64,000 nt of DNA from positions 124,001-188,000 of the forward strand of contig NZ_CANMQT010000002.1 of NCBI RefSeq assembly GCF_947500065.1, in the 5' to 3' direction. Each line of letters opens with the position of its first letter. Position 1 is the first letter of the stretch. A program made the translations under genes and the position numbers. This DNA is from an uncultured Aquimarina sp. Its GTDB lineage: Bacteria; Bacteroidota; Bacteroidia; Flavobacteriales; Flavobacteriaceae. Under the pieces are notes generated by a model, which did no database searches, was not told where the DNA came from, and saw only the letters and a list, made by a program, of their open reading frames with translations. Positions 36,290 to 45,234 of the stretch are shown here, in pieces.

Positions 36290-36908
36290 ACTGACTGTTT
36301 TAAATTATTAATTTGATTGTTTTGTGAATTTTGATTGTTCTAAATTAATTTTTATCGAACCTCATTCAAAAAAAGTAACGCTTTAGCACATGAAAAAGGC
36401 ACGTAAAAAACAACATTGAAGTAGTAAATTTCCTCAAGAACAAAAACACAAACAACTAATTACCAAACACTTAGATAGACAAAATGATTTGTGATTTATT
36501 TCTCCGTAAACGTTTAAGTAAATTACTTTCATTCTTTAAACCAAAAAATGAATAATCTTCATAAACACGGGTAAGAAATTGCCGATTTGTTTTAGGAATT
36601 AAGAAAAATCATAAAAGAAGAAAGTTAAATTACATGATCCAATAAAGTTTAGTTTATGTATCAAAAAATCCAGTTTTCAAAATAAAAAATAAGTGTAAAA
36701 TTCCCTTGGACTTATAATTTTTATAGAAACAAGTATATTGATACAGCATAATTTTTAATAAGCTAAATAACAATGATAGCATTTCACATAGAACAGTTTT
36801 TTTTACAACTAAGACAAGAGAAAATAATAGGTGTGCCTAAGTTATATTGAATTTTAATACCTTTAATCTCAAATTGCAAATCTCTTAGAAGAGAAACTAT
36901 TCTTAAAT
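36290..36908. other. Divergent regulatory region between susC and the AraC-type gene
   Basis: This 619-bp gap must hold the susC promoter on the minus strand and that of the AraC-type regulator on the plus strand. It contains the palindrome at 36507-36516. From about 36618 onward it is the partner of the diverged duplicate at 1060-1437. No gene was recognised in it. Confidence 0.5.
36507..36516. promoter_or_regulatory. Candidate LacI-type operator upstream of susC
   Basis: TAAACGTTTA is a perfect 10-bp palindrome with a central CG, the hallmark of LacI-family operators. It lies about 218 bp upstream of the susC start codon, in the locus controlled by the LacI-type protein encoded at 14376. 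A short palindrome can occur by chance, and the distance is large for direct repression. Confidence 0.3.
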
Positions 36909-38063
36909 ATGTTATTCGATTTCGGTCCCAAAAGCTCTGTATTACTTGTATTTTTTTGTCAGGCGGTTGTCTTTTCTGGGTTACTTTTACAAAAAGGTAT
37001 AAAAAACCAGAACAATGCTAGTAAATGGTTAAGCTTATTTGTTTTTTTAGGATGTCTGTATATTGCACCTTTTATGCTAGGATATGCGAACTGGTATTCA
37101 CAAAAAATATATAGAGAGATTCTTTTTTTTATTCCGTTTCAACAATTATTTTTAATCGGCCCTGTACTCTACCTCTACGCTCAAAGCTTACTAGATCAGT
37201 CTTTTCGATTTTCTAAAAACCAATGGATTCATTTTATACCTGCACTTCTTTATACGGGATACAGTCTGATCGTTTTTATTACGGATAAGCTCATACTATC
37301 TGATTATTACTTTTATGCGGATGGAAGAGATAAAGATTTTGATTTATGGTATCAAATTGCAGGATGGCTTTCTATGGTCTTCTATTTAATTCTGAGTTTA
37401 CAGTATTATACGAAATACAAAAAAATTGCATTCGAAACTGTGAGTTTTGCTAACTCAGTTCTTTTCAAATGGATACAACATTTTTTTATTGCCTTTCTTG
37501 CTCTTCTTATCCTCAGAATATTATATTTTATATTGAATCCTGAATGGGGTGAATTTGGCAGTAAATTTTGGTACTACTTATGTTTCTCAATACTCTTTTA
37601 CTTCATTGCTCTAAGCGGATATTCGAATACGGTAAAATCTTCGGTTCCTATCCGAAAATTATCTCCTGATACACCAAATAAGCCATCAAACAAACAAAAC
37701 AGTGGTGAATCTATTATACCGAATATCGAAAATGGAAAAGCAGCACTTGAAAAACTAATGCTTTTAAACAAGCTTTATGAGAATCCATTGCTTACTTTAT
37801 CAGATGTAGCTACTCATATGGAAACTCATCCCAAAGCCATTTCTAACCTGATCAACCAAGGGTTTCAGATGAATTTTAATGATTTTGTAAATCATTATCG
37901 TATAGAAGCGGTTATCGAAAAAATGAAATCCGGTGAACAAAACACTAAAACATTATTGGGTATTGCTCTGGAATGTGGGTTTAATTCAAAAGCAACATTT
38001 AATAGAGCTTTTAAGAAAAATACTTCGTTGTCGCCTAAAGAATTTCTTGTTAAATTATCCTAA
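36909..38063 (+). CDS. Membrane-anchored AraC-family regulator
   Basis: The 384-residue protein has about seven hydrophobic helices in residues 1-245, then a polar linker and an AraC-type double helix-turn-helix in the last ~100 residues (LSDVATHMETHPKAISNLIN and LGIALECGFNSKATFNRAFK). This 7TM-plus-AraC layout is common in Flavobacteriia and implies sensing in the membrane. It is divergent from susC, so it could control the xylan locus or the serine hydrolase gene 72 nt downstream. A decayed copy of its promoter and first codons exists at 1060-1437. Confidence 0.88.
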   Translation: MLFDFGPKSSVLLVFFCQAVVFSGLLLQKGIKNQNNASKWLSLFVFLGCLYIAPFMLGYANWYSQKIYREILFFIPFQQLFLIGPVLYLYAQSLLDQSFRFSKNQWIHFIPALLYTGYSLIVFITDKLILSDYYFYADGRDKDFDLWYQIAGWLSMVFYLILSLQYYTKYKKIAFETVSFANSVLFKWIQHFFIAFLALLILRILYFILNPEWGEFGSKFWYYLCFSILFYFIALSGYSNTVKSSVPIRKLSPDTPNKPSNKQNSGESIIPNIENGKAALEKLMLLNKLYENPLLTLSDVATHMETHPKAISNLINQGFQMNFNDFVNHYRIEAVIEKMKSGEQNTKTLLGIALECGFNSKATFNRAFKKNTSLSPKEFLVKLS

Positions 38064-38135
38064 AACAAGGTCTCAAATCTTGATTTGAAGCGTTTCAAGA
38101 ATATATGTTTGTCATTTTTACCCAAAATTCAACAT

Positions 38136-39794
38136 ATGAAATCATTGCACTACTATTTACTTTTAATACTAGTACCATACTTAGCAACTTGTCAGGAAAC
38201 TAAACAATTAACAACTTTACAAAAATCAAAACTTGATTCTATTGCAACCAAAGATGTTCCCAAAGGAGCACCTGGAGTTGCTGTAGGAATTGTAATGGAT
38301 GGAAAAATAGTCTATGAAAAATACGCGGGATATGCTAATCTAAAAGACAGTACTTCTATCAATAAAAGGTCGCGATTTAATATTGCTTCTAATGGAAAAC
38401 AATTTACAGCTTTGGCTATTCTTAGTTTAATTGAAGATAACAAATTAAATCTTGACGACGATATTAGAACTTTTTTTCCAGAACTATACCCCAAAATTAA
38501 ATTTAAGATTAAGATTGCTCATTTACTAAACCATACTAGTGGAATTAGAGATGTATACGACCTATGGTCTTTACAAAGTATCACTTGGTGGAAACATACA
38601 TATCGCATGGAAGATGCTTTATCCCTGTTAAGCAAACAAATCGATCTAAATTTTGATCCTGGAGAGAAATATTCCTATAGCAATTCTAATTATATAATTT
38701 TAGCTGAAATTATTGAAAAGGTCTCCGGGACTACCTTTATTGAGTATACCAATCAAATGTTTCATGATTTGAATATGCCAAATACTTCGTTCATTTCTAA
38801 TCATAAAACAATTAAAGAGCCTATTGCTCAACCTTATTTTAACTTCAACACTTGGACAGGATATAATTGGATCTGGAATATTTATGGAGATGGAAACATT
38901 TTCTCTACCTTAGAGGATCAACTAAATTGGGAACAAATCCTTCAAACAAAACAAAACAAGCGGTTTTCTAAAGCGTTTTTAGAAAAAAGTCAATCCTTAT
39001 TACCTAACACTAAGAATACAACCTATGGATATGGATTGGAATTCGGAGAACACCAAAATATCTCATATAAATTTCATGGAGGTTCTACAGGTGCCTGGAA
39101 AGCTATTACTGCAAGGTTCCCCGGTCAAAATTTTTCAATCATTACGCTTACTAATAGTGGAAAAACAGATCCGATGATGCAAACATTAAACAGTGCTGAT
39201 GTTTTAATGGGTATTAAATCTGATTCGGAAAACATTCGATTAACACCAGAAAAAATTGGTCCTTATATATCTTTAAAAGAAATCGTAGGGCTCTACCAAT
39301 TAAACGATGCCGTATGGCAGTTTGTAGAAAAAGAAGGAGAATTATATTTAGTACGCTCTGGTCGAAATGACACCAAATTAATAAGAGAAGCTGATAATGT
39401 TTTTCAACAATGGAATGATGCCCCTTTTAAGCAAGAATTTACAAAAAATGAAAAAGGTGAGATGGAAATAACTGCTTATTACACCAGAACAAAACCGTTT
39501 ACACTTATCAAGAAAAATACCAATTTTAGTGATTTTGACTTCAAATCAGTAAACGGAACTTTCCTAAATAAAGAAACCGAAGTAGATTTCTCAATAAAAT
39601 ATGTCTCTGGCGTTAATTATAAAGTTAAAAGTGGCAAAACAAAAATGAAAGCGATTCTATTATCACCAACTGAACTGGTCATCAATGACTACAATTATAA
39701 AATCACTATAAAAAAAGATGAGAACAGTACTATCTCACATTTACTGCTAACATCTGATAGAATTCAAAATGTGAAATTTTCTAAAATTAAATAA
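38136..39794 (+). CDS. Serine hydrolase, beta-lactamase class C fold, exported
   Basis: The protein shows the class C/penicillin-binding fold motifs: S-N-G-K as the SxxK catalytic serine-lysine pair, Y-S-N as the YxN motif, and HGGSTG as the third motif. A C-terminal beta-rich domain of ~150 residues follows. I place the start at 38136 rather than 38085, because MKSLHYYLLLILVPYLATC then reads as a signal peptide with a lipobox-like end; the upstream 17 codons would bury it. Members include esterases, D-aminopeptidases and peptidoglycan-related enzymes; the substrate here is unknown. Confidence 0.85.
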   Translation: MKSLHYYLLLILVPYLATCQETKQLTTLQKSKLDSIATKDVPKGAPGVAVGIVMDGKIVYEKYAGYANLKDSTSINKRSRFNIASNGKQFTALAILSLIEDNKLNLDDDIRTFFPELYPKIKFKIKIAHLLNHTSGIRDVYDLWSLQSITWWKHTYRMEDALSLLSKQIDLNFDPGEKYSYSNSNYIILAEIIEKVSGTTFIEYTNQMFHDLNMPNTSFISNHKTIKEPIAQPYFNFNTWTGYNWIWNIYGDGNIFSTLEDQLNWEQILQTKQNKRFSKAFLEKSQSLLPNTKNTTYGYGLEFGEHQNISYKFHGGSTGAWKAITARFPGQNFSIITLTNSGKTDPMMQTLNSADVLMGIKSDSENIRLTPEKIGPYISLKEIVGLYQLNDAVWQFVEKEGELYLVRSGRNDTKLIREADNVFQQWNDAPFKQEFTKNEKGEMEITAYYTRTKPFTLIKKNTNFSDFDFKSVNGTFLNKETEVDFSIKYVSGVNYKVKSGKTKMKAILLSPTELVINDYNYKITIKKDENSTISHLLLTSDRIQNVKFSKIK

Positions 39795-39960
39795 AAGCGG
39801 GACCCGTAACACATAATTACCTAATCTAGAAATATTTAAACAAAACAAAAAATCAAATCATAATCTTCTCTAATAACAAATAAAGCTACTATAACATACA
39901 ATTTGTAACCTTTTATAAAGATCTGTATCCTATGGGTAATAGTAATTTAATTTCAAAAAA

Positions 39961-40710
39961 ATGACATTCAAATTAAAAACAGTATTCTTTATTTTTATTC
40001 TTGTATCAATCACTAATGGTTATACCCAGACCAAATCAGATATACTTTTAACCTTAAAAGCAAAAGACAGTCTCTTATTTGAGGTTGGTTTTAATCAATG
40101 TAATCTTGTTCAAATAGAAAAATTAATTGCCCATGATATTGAATTCTATCATGATAGAGATGGGATTACTAAATCTAGAGAGAAGTTTATTGCCTCTATA
40201 AAAAATAACTTATGTTCCTCTGGAAAAAACATGATAAATCGAGTACTGGATGATAGTAGTTTTGAGGTTTTTCCTTTATATAAAAATGGAGAATTATATG
40301 GTGCAATACAAAATGGTAGTCATCGTTTTGGACAAACTCAAGCTACCTATTCTCATTTATGGTTAATTGAGAAACAACAATGGAAACTTTCAAGAGTACT
40401 AAGTTACAACCATCACCAGGATCAAAACATTTCTATAACTGAGAGCTTAAAGTTATCTATAGATGAACTAAAGCAATATGTGGGAGAATATAAATTTTCT
40501 CCAGAATTCATATTAACAGTATCACTAAAAGATGGTCAATTATATGGCGAATCTCAAGGTCAAGGCGTAAAAATAAATTGTTATGACAAACATAAGTTTA
40601 TTGATGATGAACGAACTCATGATCTAGAATTTCTATTAAACCAGCATGGAAATGTAACAGGTTTACATATGAAAGGTTCTGGAATGGAAATGACAGCACA
40701 AAAAAGATAA
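39961..40710 (+). CDS. Exported NTF2-like protein with C-terminal DUF3471-like domain
   Basis: The 249-residue protein has a signal peptide (residues 1-22), an NTF2/DUF4440-like domain (about 30-145) and a C-terminal domain (about 160-249) with the Y-V-G-E-Y and L-Y-G-E-S pattern of DUF3471-like beta domains often attached to serine hydrolases. It follows the serine hydrolase gene, whose own C-terminal region has a similar G-L-Y-Q-L pattern, so the two may work together in the periplasm. No catalytic residues were recognised. Confidence 0.75.
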   Translation: MTFKLKTVFFIFILVSITNGYTQTKSDILLTLKAKDSLLFEVGFNQCNLVQIEKLIAHDIEFYHDRDGITKSREKFIASIKNNLCSSGKNMINRVLDDSSFEVFPLYKNGELYGAIQNGSHRFGQTQATYSHLWLIEKQQWKLSRVLSYNHHQDQNISITESLKLSIDELKQYVGEYKFSPEFILTVSLKDGQLYGESQGQGVKINCYDKHKFIDDERTHDLEFLLNQHGNVTGLHMKGSGMEMTAQKR

Positions 40711-40749
40711 ACCCATAGACAACGAAATTTATAACACAATATAATTAGC

Positions 40750-41115
40750 ATGATTGAATCAATAGTATTTTGCATTGTAGCCATAGCTGCCATTACTGCC
40801 TTATTTTTTGCCTGGTACTTCTATCAAAAGGCAAGAGATAAAGAGCGAATATATCTGATAGAAAAAGGTGTGAAATTTTCAGACATTTTAGAAGCTCAAA
40901 AAGAACATAGAATTAAATTTATTTTTCCTTGGTTACAACTAGCAATCGTAACAAGTTCTCTTAGTGCAGCGTTCTTAATCATAGCGTTCATTATTTTATA
41001 TTTAGATAATGATCCAGAATTGTTCAAAGGGTTTTTAATCACCTTTGTAATTGGTTTTTGCTTAAGTATTTCTCTCTTTATTATAAATTTCATAAGTAAA
41101 AAGAGACAAAAGTGA
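40750..41115 (+). CDS. Small membrane protein, DUF6249-like
   Basis: The 121-residue protein has three predicted membrane helices (about residues 5-25, 55-80 and 92-115). Between the first two is a charged loop with D-K-E-R-x-x-L-I-E-K-G, a pattern seen in flavobacterial proteins encoded next to sigma factors. It lies 1 nt upstream of the ECF sigma gene, so it is probably part of the same unit and may act in its control. Confidence 0.8.
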   Translation: MIESIVFCIVAIAAITALFFAWYFYQKARDKERIYLIEKGVKFSDILEAQKEHRIKFIFPWLQLAIVTSSLSAAFLIIAFIILYLDNDPELFKGFLITFVIGFCLSISLFIINFISKKRQK

Positions 41116-41116
41116 T

Positions 41117-41644
41117 ATGGATGACACCTATATTGATAGCGTTCTCTCGGGCAATATTGAAGCTTTTAGCTATTTTATAAAAACATATAAAAACATGGCA
41201 TATAATATTTCTCTATCCATTGTTAAGGATGAACAATATGCAGAAGAAGTCACTCAAGATGCTTTTATGAAGGCGTTTAATGGACTTAAATCATTCAATA
41301 GAACTGCCAAATTTAAATCTTGGTTCTACAGAATTGTAGTTAATGAGTCTTTTTTACGATTACGATCTTTAAAAAAAAGAAAAACGTTTGTATATATTGA
41401 AGAGCAAAGTGACGCCATATTAGAAGAACAATTTGAAGAAATATCTAAAGATCATACTGATAAAATACACAAAGTTCTATCGCTTTTAGATTCTAAAGAA
41501 AGTCTAGCTTTAGAGCTTTTTTATTTACAAGAATTAAGTATAAATGACATAATAGCTATTACCGGTTGGACCAAAACAAACACTAAGGTAATATTACATA
41601 GAGCCAGAAAAAGCGTTCGTCAAATTTGGAAAACCTCTTTATAA
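41117..41644 (+). CDS. ECF-type RNA polymerase sigma factor
   Basis: The 175-residue protein has sigma-70 region 2 (MAYNISLSIVKDEQYAEEVTQDAFMKAF, with the D-A-F-x-K-A-F core) and region 4 (LDSKESLALELFYLQELSINDIIAITGW ... TKVILHRARK). It should direct RNA polymerase to a small regulon, held inactive by a membrane partner. The genes on both sides encode small membrane proteins; the one at 41652 is the likelier anti-sigma factor. Confidence 0.92.
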   Translation: MDDTYIDSVLSGNIEAFSYFIKTYKNMAYNISLSIVKDEQYAEEVTQDAFMKAFNGLKSFNRTAKFKSWFYRIVVNESFLRLRSLKKRKTFVYIEEQSDAILEEQFEEISKDHTDKIHKVLSLLDSKESLALELFYLQELSINDIIAITGWTKTNTKVILHRARKSVRQIWKTSL

Positions 41645-41651
41645 AAAAACT

Positions 41652-41990
41652 ATGGAAAAAGAACTGCCAGAATTTAAAGATGATTTTGTAGCATCTGTTG
41701 TTAAAAAAGCGGATCGTACACTATTAACTGAGGATTTTGATAATCAATTAATGAATACTATTCGTCAAACTCACGAATACAAGAAAGAAGTATCCTCTAA
41801 ATTGAAAACTTCTATGCGCTATTTCCTTATCGGAATTTCATTAATCGGGATATATGCTTTGATTATGATTATAGACAAATCAATCTTTAATAGAACAATC
41901 AATATAGTATCCATACTCACACTATTCTTTTCGATAGGAACAGGTATAATTATTGTTGCTAATTATAAAAGATTATTTCAATCATTTTAA
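41652..41990 (+). CDS. Small membrane protein, probable anti-sigma partner
   Basis: The 112-residue protein has an acidic soluble N-terminal half (residues 1-52) and two membrane helices (about 55-73 and 84-102). It begins 7 nt after the sigma gene. The layout, a cytosolic sigma-binding segment plus membrane anchor, suits an anti-sigma factor, but the sequence shows no zinc-binding anti-sigma motif. The assignment rests on context. Confidence 0.65.
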   Translation: MEKELPEFKDDFVASVVKKADRTLLTEDFDNQLMNTIRQTHEYKKEVSSKLKTSMRYFLIGISLIGIYALIMIIDKSIFNRTINIVSILTLFFSIGTGIIIVANYKRLFQSF

Positions 41991-42015
41991 TTTTGAAATG
42001 GAGTTATGATAATAA

Positions 42016-42288
42016 GAAGGATGTATCCATTTTTTTTATAAGAAACCGATAAAAATTGGTGACACATATCATTGGCAAAAAGCCAAGCAAACCAATGAAT
42101 TCGACTTCTATGAAATTCTAAATCCCGCTAAAACAACTACGCAGGAGATATTTATATCCTAACCAACAGGTGGTGGATTTCAGGGAAACACCAGCGGAAT
42201 GATATCTGAAGTTTCAATACAGGGTAATATGTCGATTACAATACCATTACAAAAATATACTACCGCTGTAGACTCAAAAAAGAATTGA
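42016..42288 (+). pseudogene. Decayed coding fragment with an in-frame stop
   Basis: A frame without start codon reads like real protein (…GDTYHWQKAKQTNEFDFYEI…), meets a TAA at 42157, and continues in the same frame as PTGGGFQGNTSGMISEVSIQ to a TGA at 42286. The parent family is not recognisable. I call it a gene remnant because the codon usage and residue mix on both sides of the stop look protein-like. Confidence 0.4.
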
Positions 42289-42716
42289 TCTTGAAAATGA
42301 AAAAAAATACTGTTTCAGATAAAGCCTTATTCTACCTCATAGATTCTTATCAAACAATGATCAATCCATTTTGAATACCAAACTTAATAAGTTCTGGAGT
42401 GTTTTTAGTATCTGTAATTTCAAACAATTCTCTTTTATGAGATTTTAGAGCATTCACGTGTACTAGCATATTGATAAAATATTCCATTAAATGATTACGC
42501 TATAATTTTCTCAAAATACATATGCTTAACGCGTTGGCCAGAAACTCTAAACCCTTTGACTGATCCATTTACATTACGTTCAAAGACCAAGGAATTAAAA
42601 ATCCAAGTCGTCCCTAAAAAGACATCTTCTTTTAAAGGGTTTAAAGTTATCGTTCCAATTCTAGAATTTAAAAAAATGAGTTATCTTCATAATCAAAACA
42701 AAAAAAGTAAGTATGT
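42289..42716. other. Region of probable gene decay
   Basis: No intact gene is visible. A 45-codon minus-strand frame (42350-42487, MEYFINMLVHVNALK...) reads like protein, as does a plus-strand frame from about 42531 to 42747 that lacks an ATG and overlaps the end of the NTF2-like gene. Together with the fragment at 42016 they look like leftovers of lost genes. Confidence 0.35.
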
Positions 42717-43130
42717 TTATTTGTTCTTTTTAGTAAACATTTTATGAATAATCGTCCATTTTCCATCGGCTTTCAATAACATAAAATAATCTATATACGG
42801 TACCTCACTTTTGGGATGAGAAATTTCTACTTTTGCCACAGCGGCGTTATTAGTATAATCTATAGAAAGTATTTTACCAGCCTCACCAGTAGGTTGACCT
42901 TCTTTGGTATCCTTGATATAGGCTTCGCCCGACCAAATAGCTACTTGATTGTTCTTTACATAATACAGGTTCAGGTCTGGATGAAATGCTTCTTTTAATA
43001 ATTGAGGTTGTCCTCCTGTAGAACCGGTGATATATTTATTTAAGGTTTCTCTAATAAGTATATCGTCAGATTGAGCCAAGGTATTTTGAATTCCCATTAA
43101 AACAAGCATAATTGTCAGTAAACATTTCAT
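42717..43130 (-). CDS. Exported NTF2-like protein, putative lumazine-binding type
   Basis: The protein from this start has a signal peptide (MKCLLTIMLVLMGIQNTLAQ) and an NTF2-like domain with the pattern I-R-E-T-L-N-K-Y-I-T-G ... K-E-A-F-H-P-D ... W-T-I-I-H-K-M-F. This resembles the Pfam 'putative lumazine-binding' family. A longer frame would start at 43184, but the signal peptide then sits inside, so I chose 43130. The likely promoter region contains an ATCGGATAAA motif related to palindromes elsewhere in the window. Function is unknown; the fold often binds small ligands. Confidence 0.75.
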   Translation of the reverse strand: MKCLLTIMLVLMGIQNTLAQSDDILIRETLNKYITGSTGGQPQLLKEAFHPDLNLYYVKNNQVAIWSGEAYIKDTKEGQPTGEAGKILSIDYTNNAAVAKVEISHPKSEVPYIDYFMLLKADGKWTIIHKMFTKKNK

Positions 43131-43197
43131 AAGTTCGATTTTTAAGATTGAAAAAAGTTGAATTACGAAACTATATGAATCCAATAAAAAAGTAGCA

Positions 43198-43210
43198 TTA
43201 ATCGGATAAA
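43198..43210. promoter_or_regulatory. Copy of the TTTATCGGATAAA motif (one mismatch)
   Basis: TTAATCGGATAAA differs at one position from the motif at 48594 and 53853. It lies 68 bp upstream of the NTF2-like gene start at 43130, between that gene and the AraC-type regulator gene that precedes it on the same strand. Confidence 0.3.
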
Positions 43211-43248
43211 AGGGTCTTCGGATTTATAATTCCAAAGAAAAAACAGAC

Positions 43249-44310
43249 TTATTTTAGGCTTTTTTTAAATTGAGCAGGAGTAACTCCTTTTATTTTTTTG
43301 AAAGCAGCATAGAAAGAAGAATTAGATTTAAATCCGCATTCATTGCCTATTGCCTCTAAGGTAAGTGTATCATTACACTGCAACATTTTTTCTGCAGAAG
43401 CTATGCGATACGCATTGATATAGTTCGAAAAACTCACGCCCACATTATCATTTAGATATTGAGATAATGCATGTGGTGTAATTTGAAGGTGACTGGCAAC
43501 TTCTGATAATTTTAGGCTAGGATTGAGGTGAACTTCTTTTTGTTTAAACAGCATTTCTAATTGGTAGCTAATGGAGGCTACTTTTGAATTTTCAATTTTC
43601 TTGTTCGCATATTTTACAGTAGGTGTAAGAAAAGACAACGCATTTTCTCTACGTTTAAAAAACCAAATAACTAAGGTTATATAAAAAGTAAAAGAAAAAG
43701 ACAATGCACCAACAATATAAGAAGTATACATAGTAGTATTATATGCTAACCAAATTAAAAAACCTCCTATTACAATATTAAGTATCCAGAAATTTTGTGT
43801 ATTAACCTTTTCACTTTTAGAAAAAAGCTTTCTAAAAGATTCTTTAGCTTGAAATATAGCAGCAATCACATAAATAGTCCATTGTAAGAATAACAGCGTT
43901 CCAAATATTCTTGGAGGTAAACGCCACCATAACTCGGAATATTCTCTATATGGAAATAAAATACCAATGGTTATCATAAAAATGATCACAGGAATGATAT
44001 GTAAGAGCCAATACCATCCACGAAGACTATCAGGTTTTGTTGCTATTCTAGTATATAAATATAAAAAAGGGCCTATAAGAAAACAGGCCGTTAAACCTAC
44101 AGTAACAAATGCAGAAGAGGTGTCTGGATAAAAAGTCAAAAAAACAGATTTGGTTACTCGTACACTTATTACAAACAAAAGTGCTGCAAGAAAATAAGTA
44201 GTTCGATTTCTGTTTTTAATAAAAAAAGCGAAATATAAGCTGAGGAACAGTCCGTTAAAAGCTCCAAGTGCACTAAAGAAAAACAGTAATTGGTTTTCGA
44301 AATTCATCAT
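43249..44310 (-). CDS. Membrane-anchored AraC-family regulator
   Basis: The 353-residue protein has about seven hydrophobic helices in residues 1-220 and an AraC-type helix-turn-helix pair in the last ~100 residues (KLSEVASHLQITPHALSQYLN and LEAIGNECGFKSNSSFYAAFK, ending GVTPAQFKKSL). It has the same layout as the protein encoded at 36909 but is clearly diverged in sequence. It is followed by the NTF2-like gene 118 nt downstream, a candidate target. Confidence 0.88.
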   Translation of the reverse strand: MMNFENQLLFFFSALGAFNGLFLSLYFAFFIKNRNRTTYFLAALLFVISVRVTKSVFLTFYPDTSSAFVTVGLTACFLIGPFLYLYTRIATKPDSLRGWYWLLHIIPVIIFMITIGILFPYREYSELWWRLPPRIFGTLLFLQWTIYVIAAIFQAKESFRKLFSKSEKVNTQNFWILNIVIGGFLIWLAYNTTMYTSYIVGALSFSFTFYITLVIWFFKRRENALSFLTPTVKYANKKIENSKVASISYQLEMLFKQKEVHLNPSLKLSEVASHLQITPHALSQYLNDNVGVSFSNYINAYRIASAEKMLQCNDTLTLEAIGNECGFKSNSSFYAAFKKIKGVTPAQFKKSLK

Positions 44311-45234
44311 TCTAAAATAAACAATTTCTTACTATGAATAAAACTCAAAAAATCTGATTGTACCCTACCTTAATTTAAAAGAATAAGTACGTACTGGTTA
44401 ATTGTATAATATTTTTAGGTCTGTTCTAAAAAAGGAATAGGTCTTGTACCAATGCTATTAGATTATAAGGTTACCCTCTTTTATTCAGAAAAACTAAAAA
44501 CGAAATTTTCACAGAACTCTAGACCACCAAACCTCTACAATGGGTGCCAAATTTTTATCAATTTCAGGAATAAAAGATAATAATAACACCCATTTAATTT
44601 CTAAAAAAGCAACACAAACTTATCAACTTTTAAAATATTCCGCACTTTCTCAGTTAAATTAAAATTGAATTTCAGCAAACCAAAAAACTTAAATCGCTTC
44701 AAATAAAAAACACTCTTAAAACACATAAATACCTCATCAACAAATACTTAAATATTTTCTCATATTCTTTTCTGATACTATTTTTTAAAATAAAATAATT
44801 ATTGCGAACTTAAAATATTTTAGCTTTTTTAAATATTTAGCGAACGTTCGCTTTTTTTATCAAAAACTTTTTTATAATATTGTCCTGTAATTAATTATGA
44901 AAAACAACAAATCATTTGTTTAAATCATATCCAACTATAATAAAAAGGTGATGAACATTTTTTTTGAAGTATTAAAAGATGAGATGCCGTTTTTCTTAAT
45001 TGTATTACAAAAAAGAACCCCACAAACACTGTTTCATAAATATTGAGCGGGATTCAAATTATTAATAAAACAACAAATTTCTAAAGGATGAAATCTCAAG
45101 TAAAAACTAAAACATTGGTGACAAATTGGGCTATTAATAATACAATTGACTACAATAATTGTGGTTACAATGCTCAAAAAAAACAATAGTAAAACCATAG
45201 ACATTAACCTAAAATAAAAATTAAAAATAAGATT
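44311..45234. other. Long leader region upstream of isocitrate lyase
   Basis: This 924-bp gap holds the palindrome at 44839-44852 and very AT-rich sequence. Two short plus-strand frames are present: 44951-45046 (31 codons, MNIFFEVLKDEM...) and 45088-45189 (33 codons, MKSQVKTKTLVT...). The second ends 45 nt before the isocitrate lyase start and could be an upstream leader peptide, but neither has further support. No malate synthase or other full gene is visible here. Confidence 0.45.
44839..44852. promoter_or_regulatory. Candidate operator: GC-rich palindrome upstream of isocitrate lyase
   Basis: AGCGAACGTTCGCT is a perfect 14-bp palindrome in a very AT-rich background, about 380 bp upstream of the isocitrate lyase start. 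Its shape (AGCGAAC/GTTCGCT) resembles operators of TetR-family repressors such as those controlling fatty-acid metabolism, which would suit a glyoxylate-shunt gene. No TetR gene is in the window. Confidence 0.45.

Noticed and set aside
38085..38135. Upstream start of the serine hydrolase gene
   Set aside because: It would bury the signal peptide that begins at 38136.
42556..42747. 63-codon frame with a TTG start
   Set aside because: It overlaps the 3' end of the NTF2-like gene on the other strand and has no ATG; treated as part of the decayed region.
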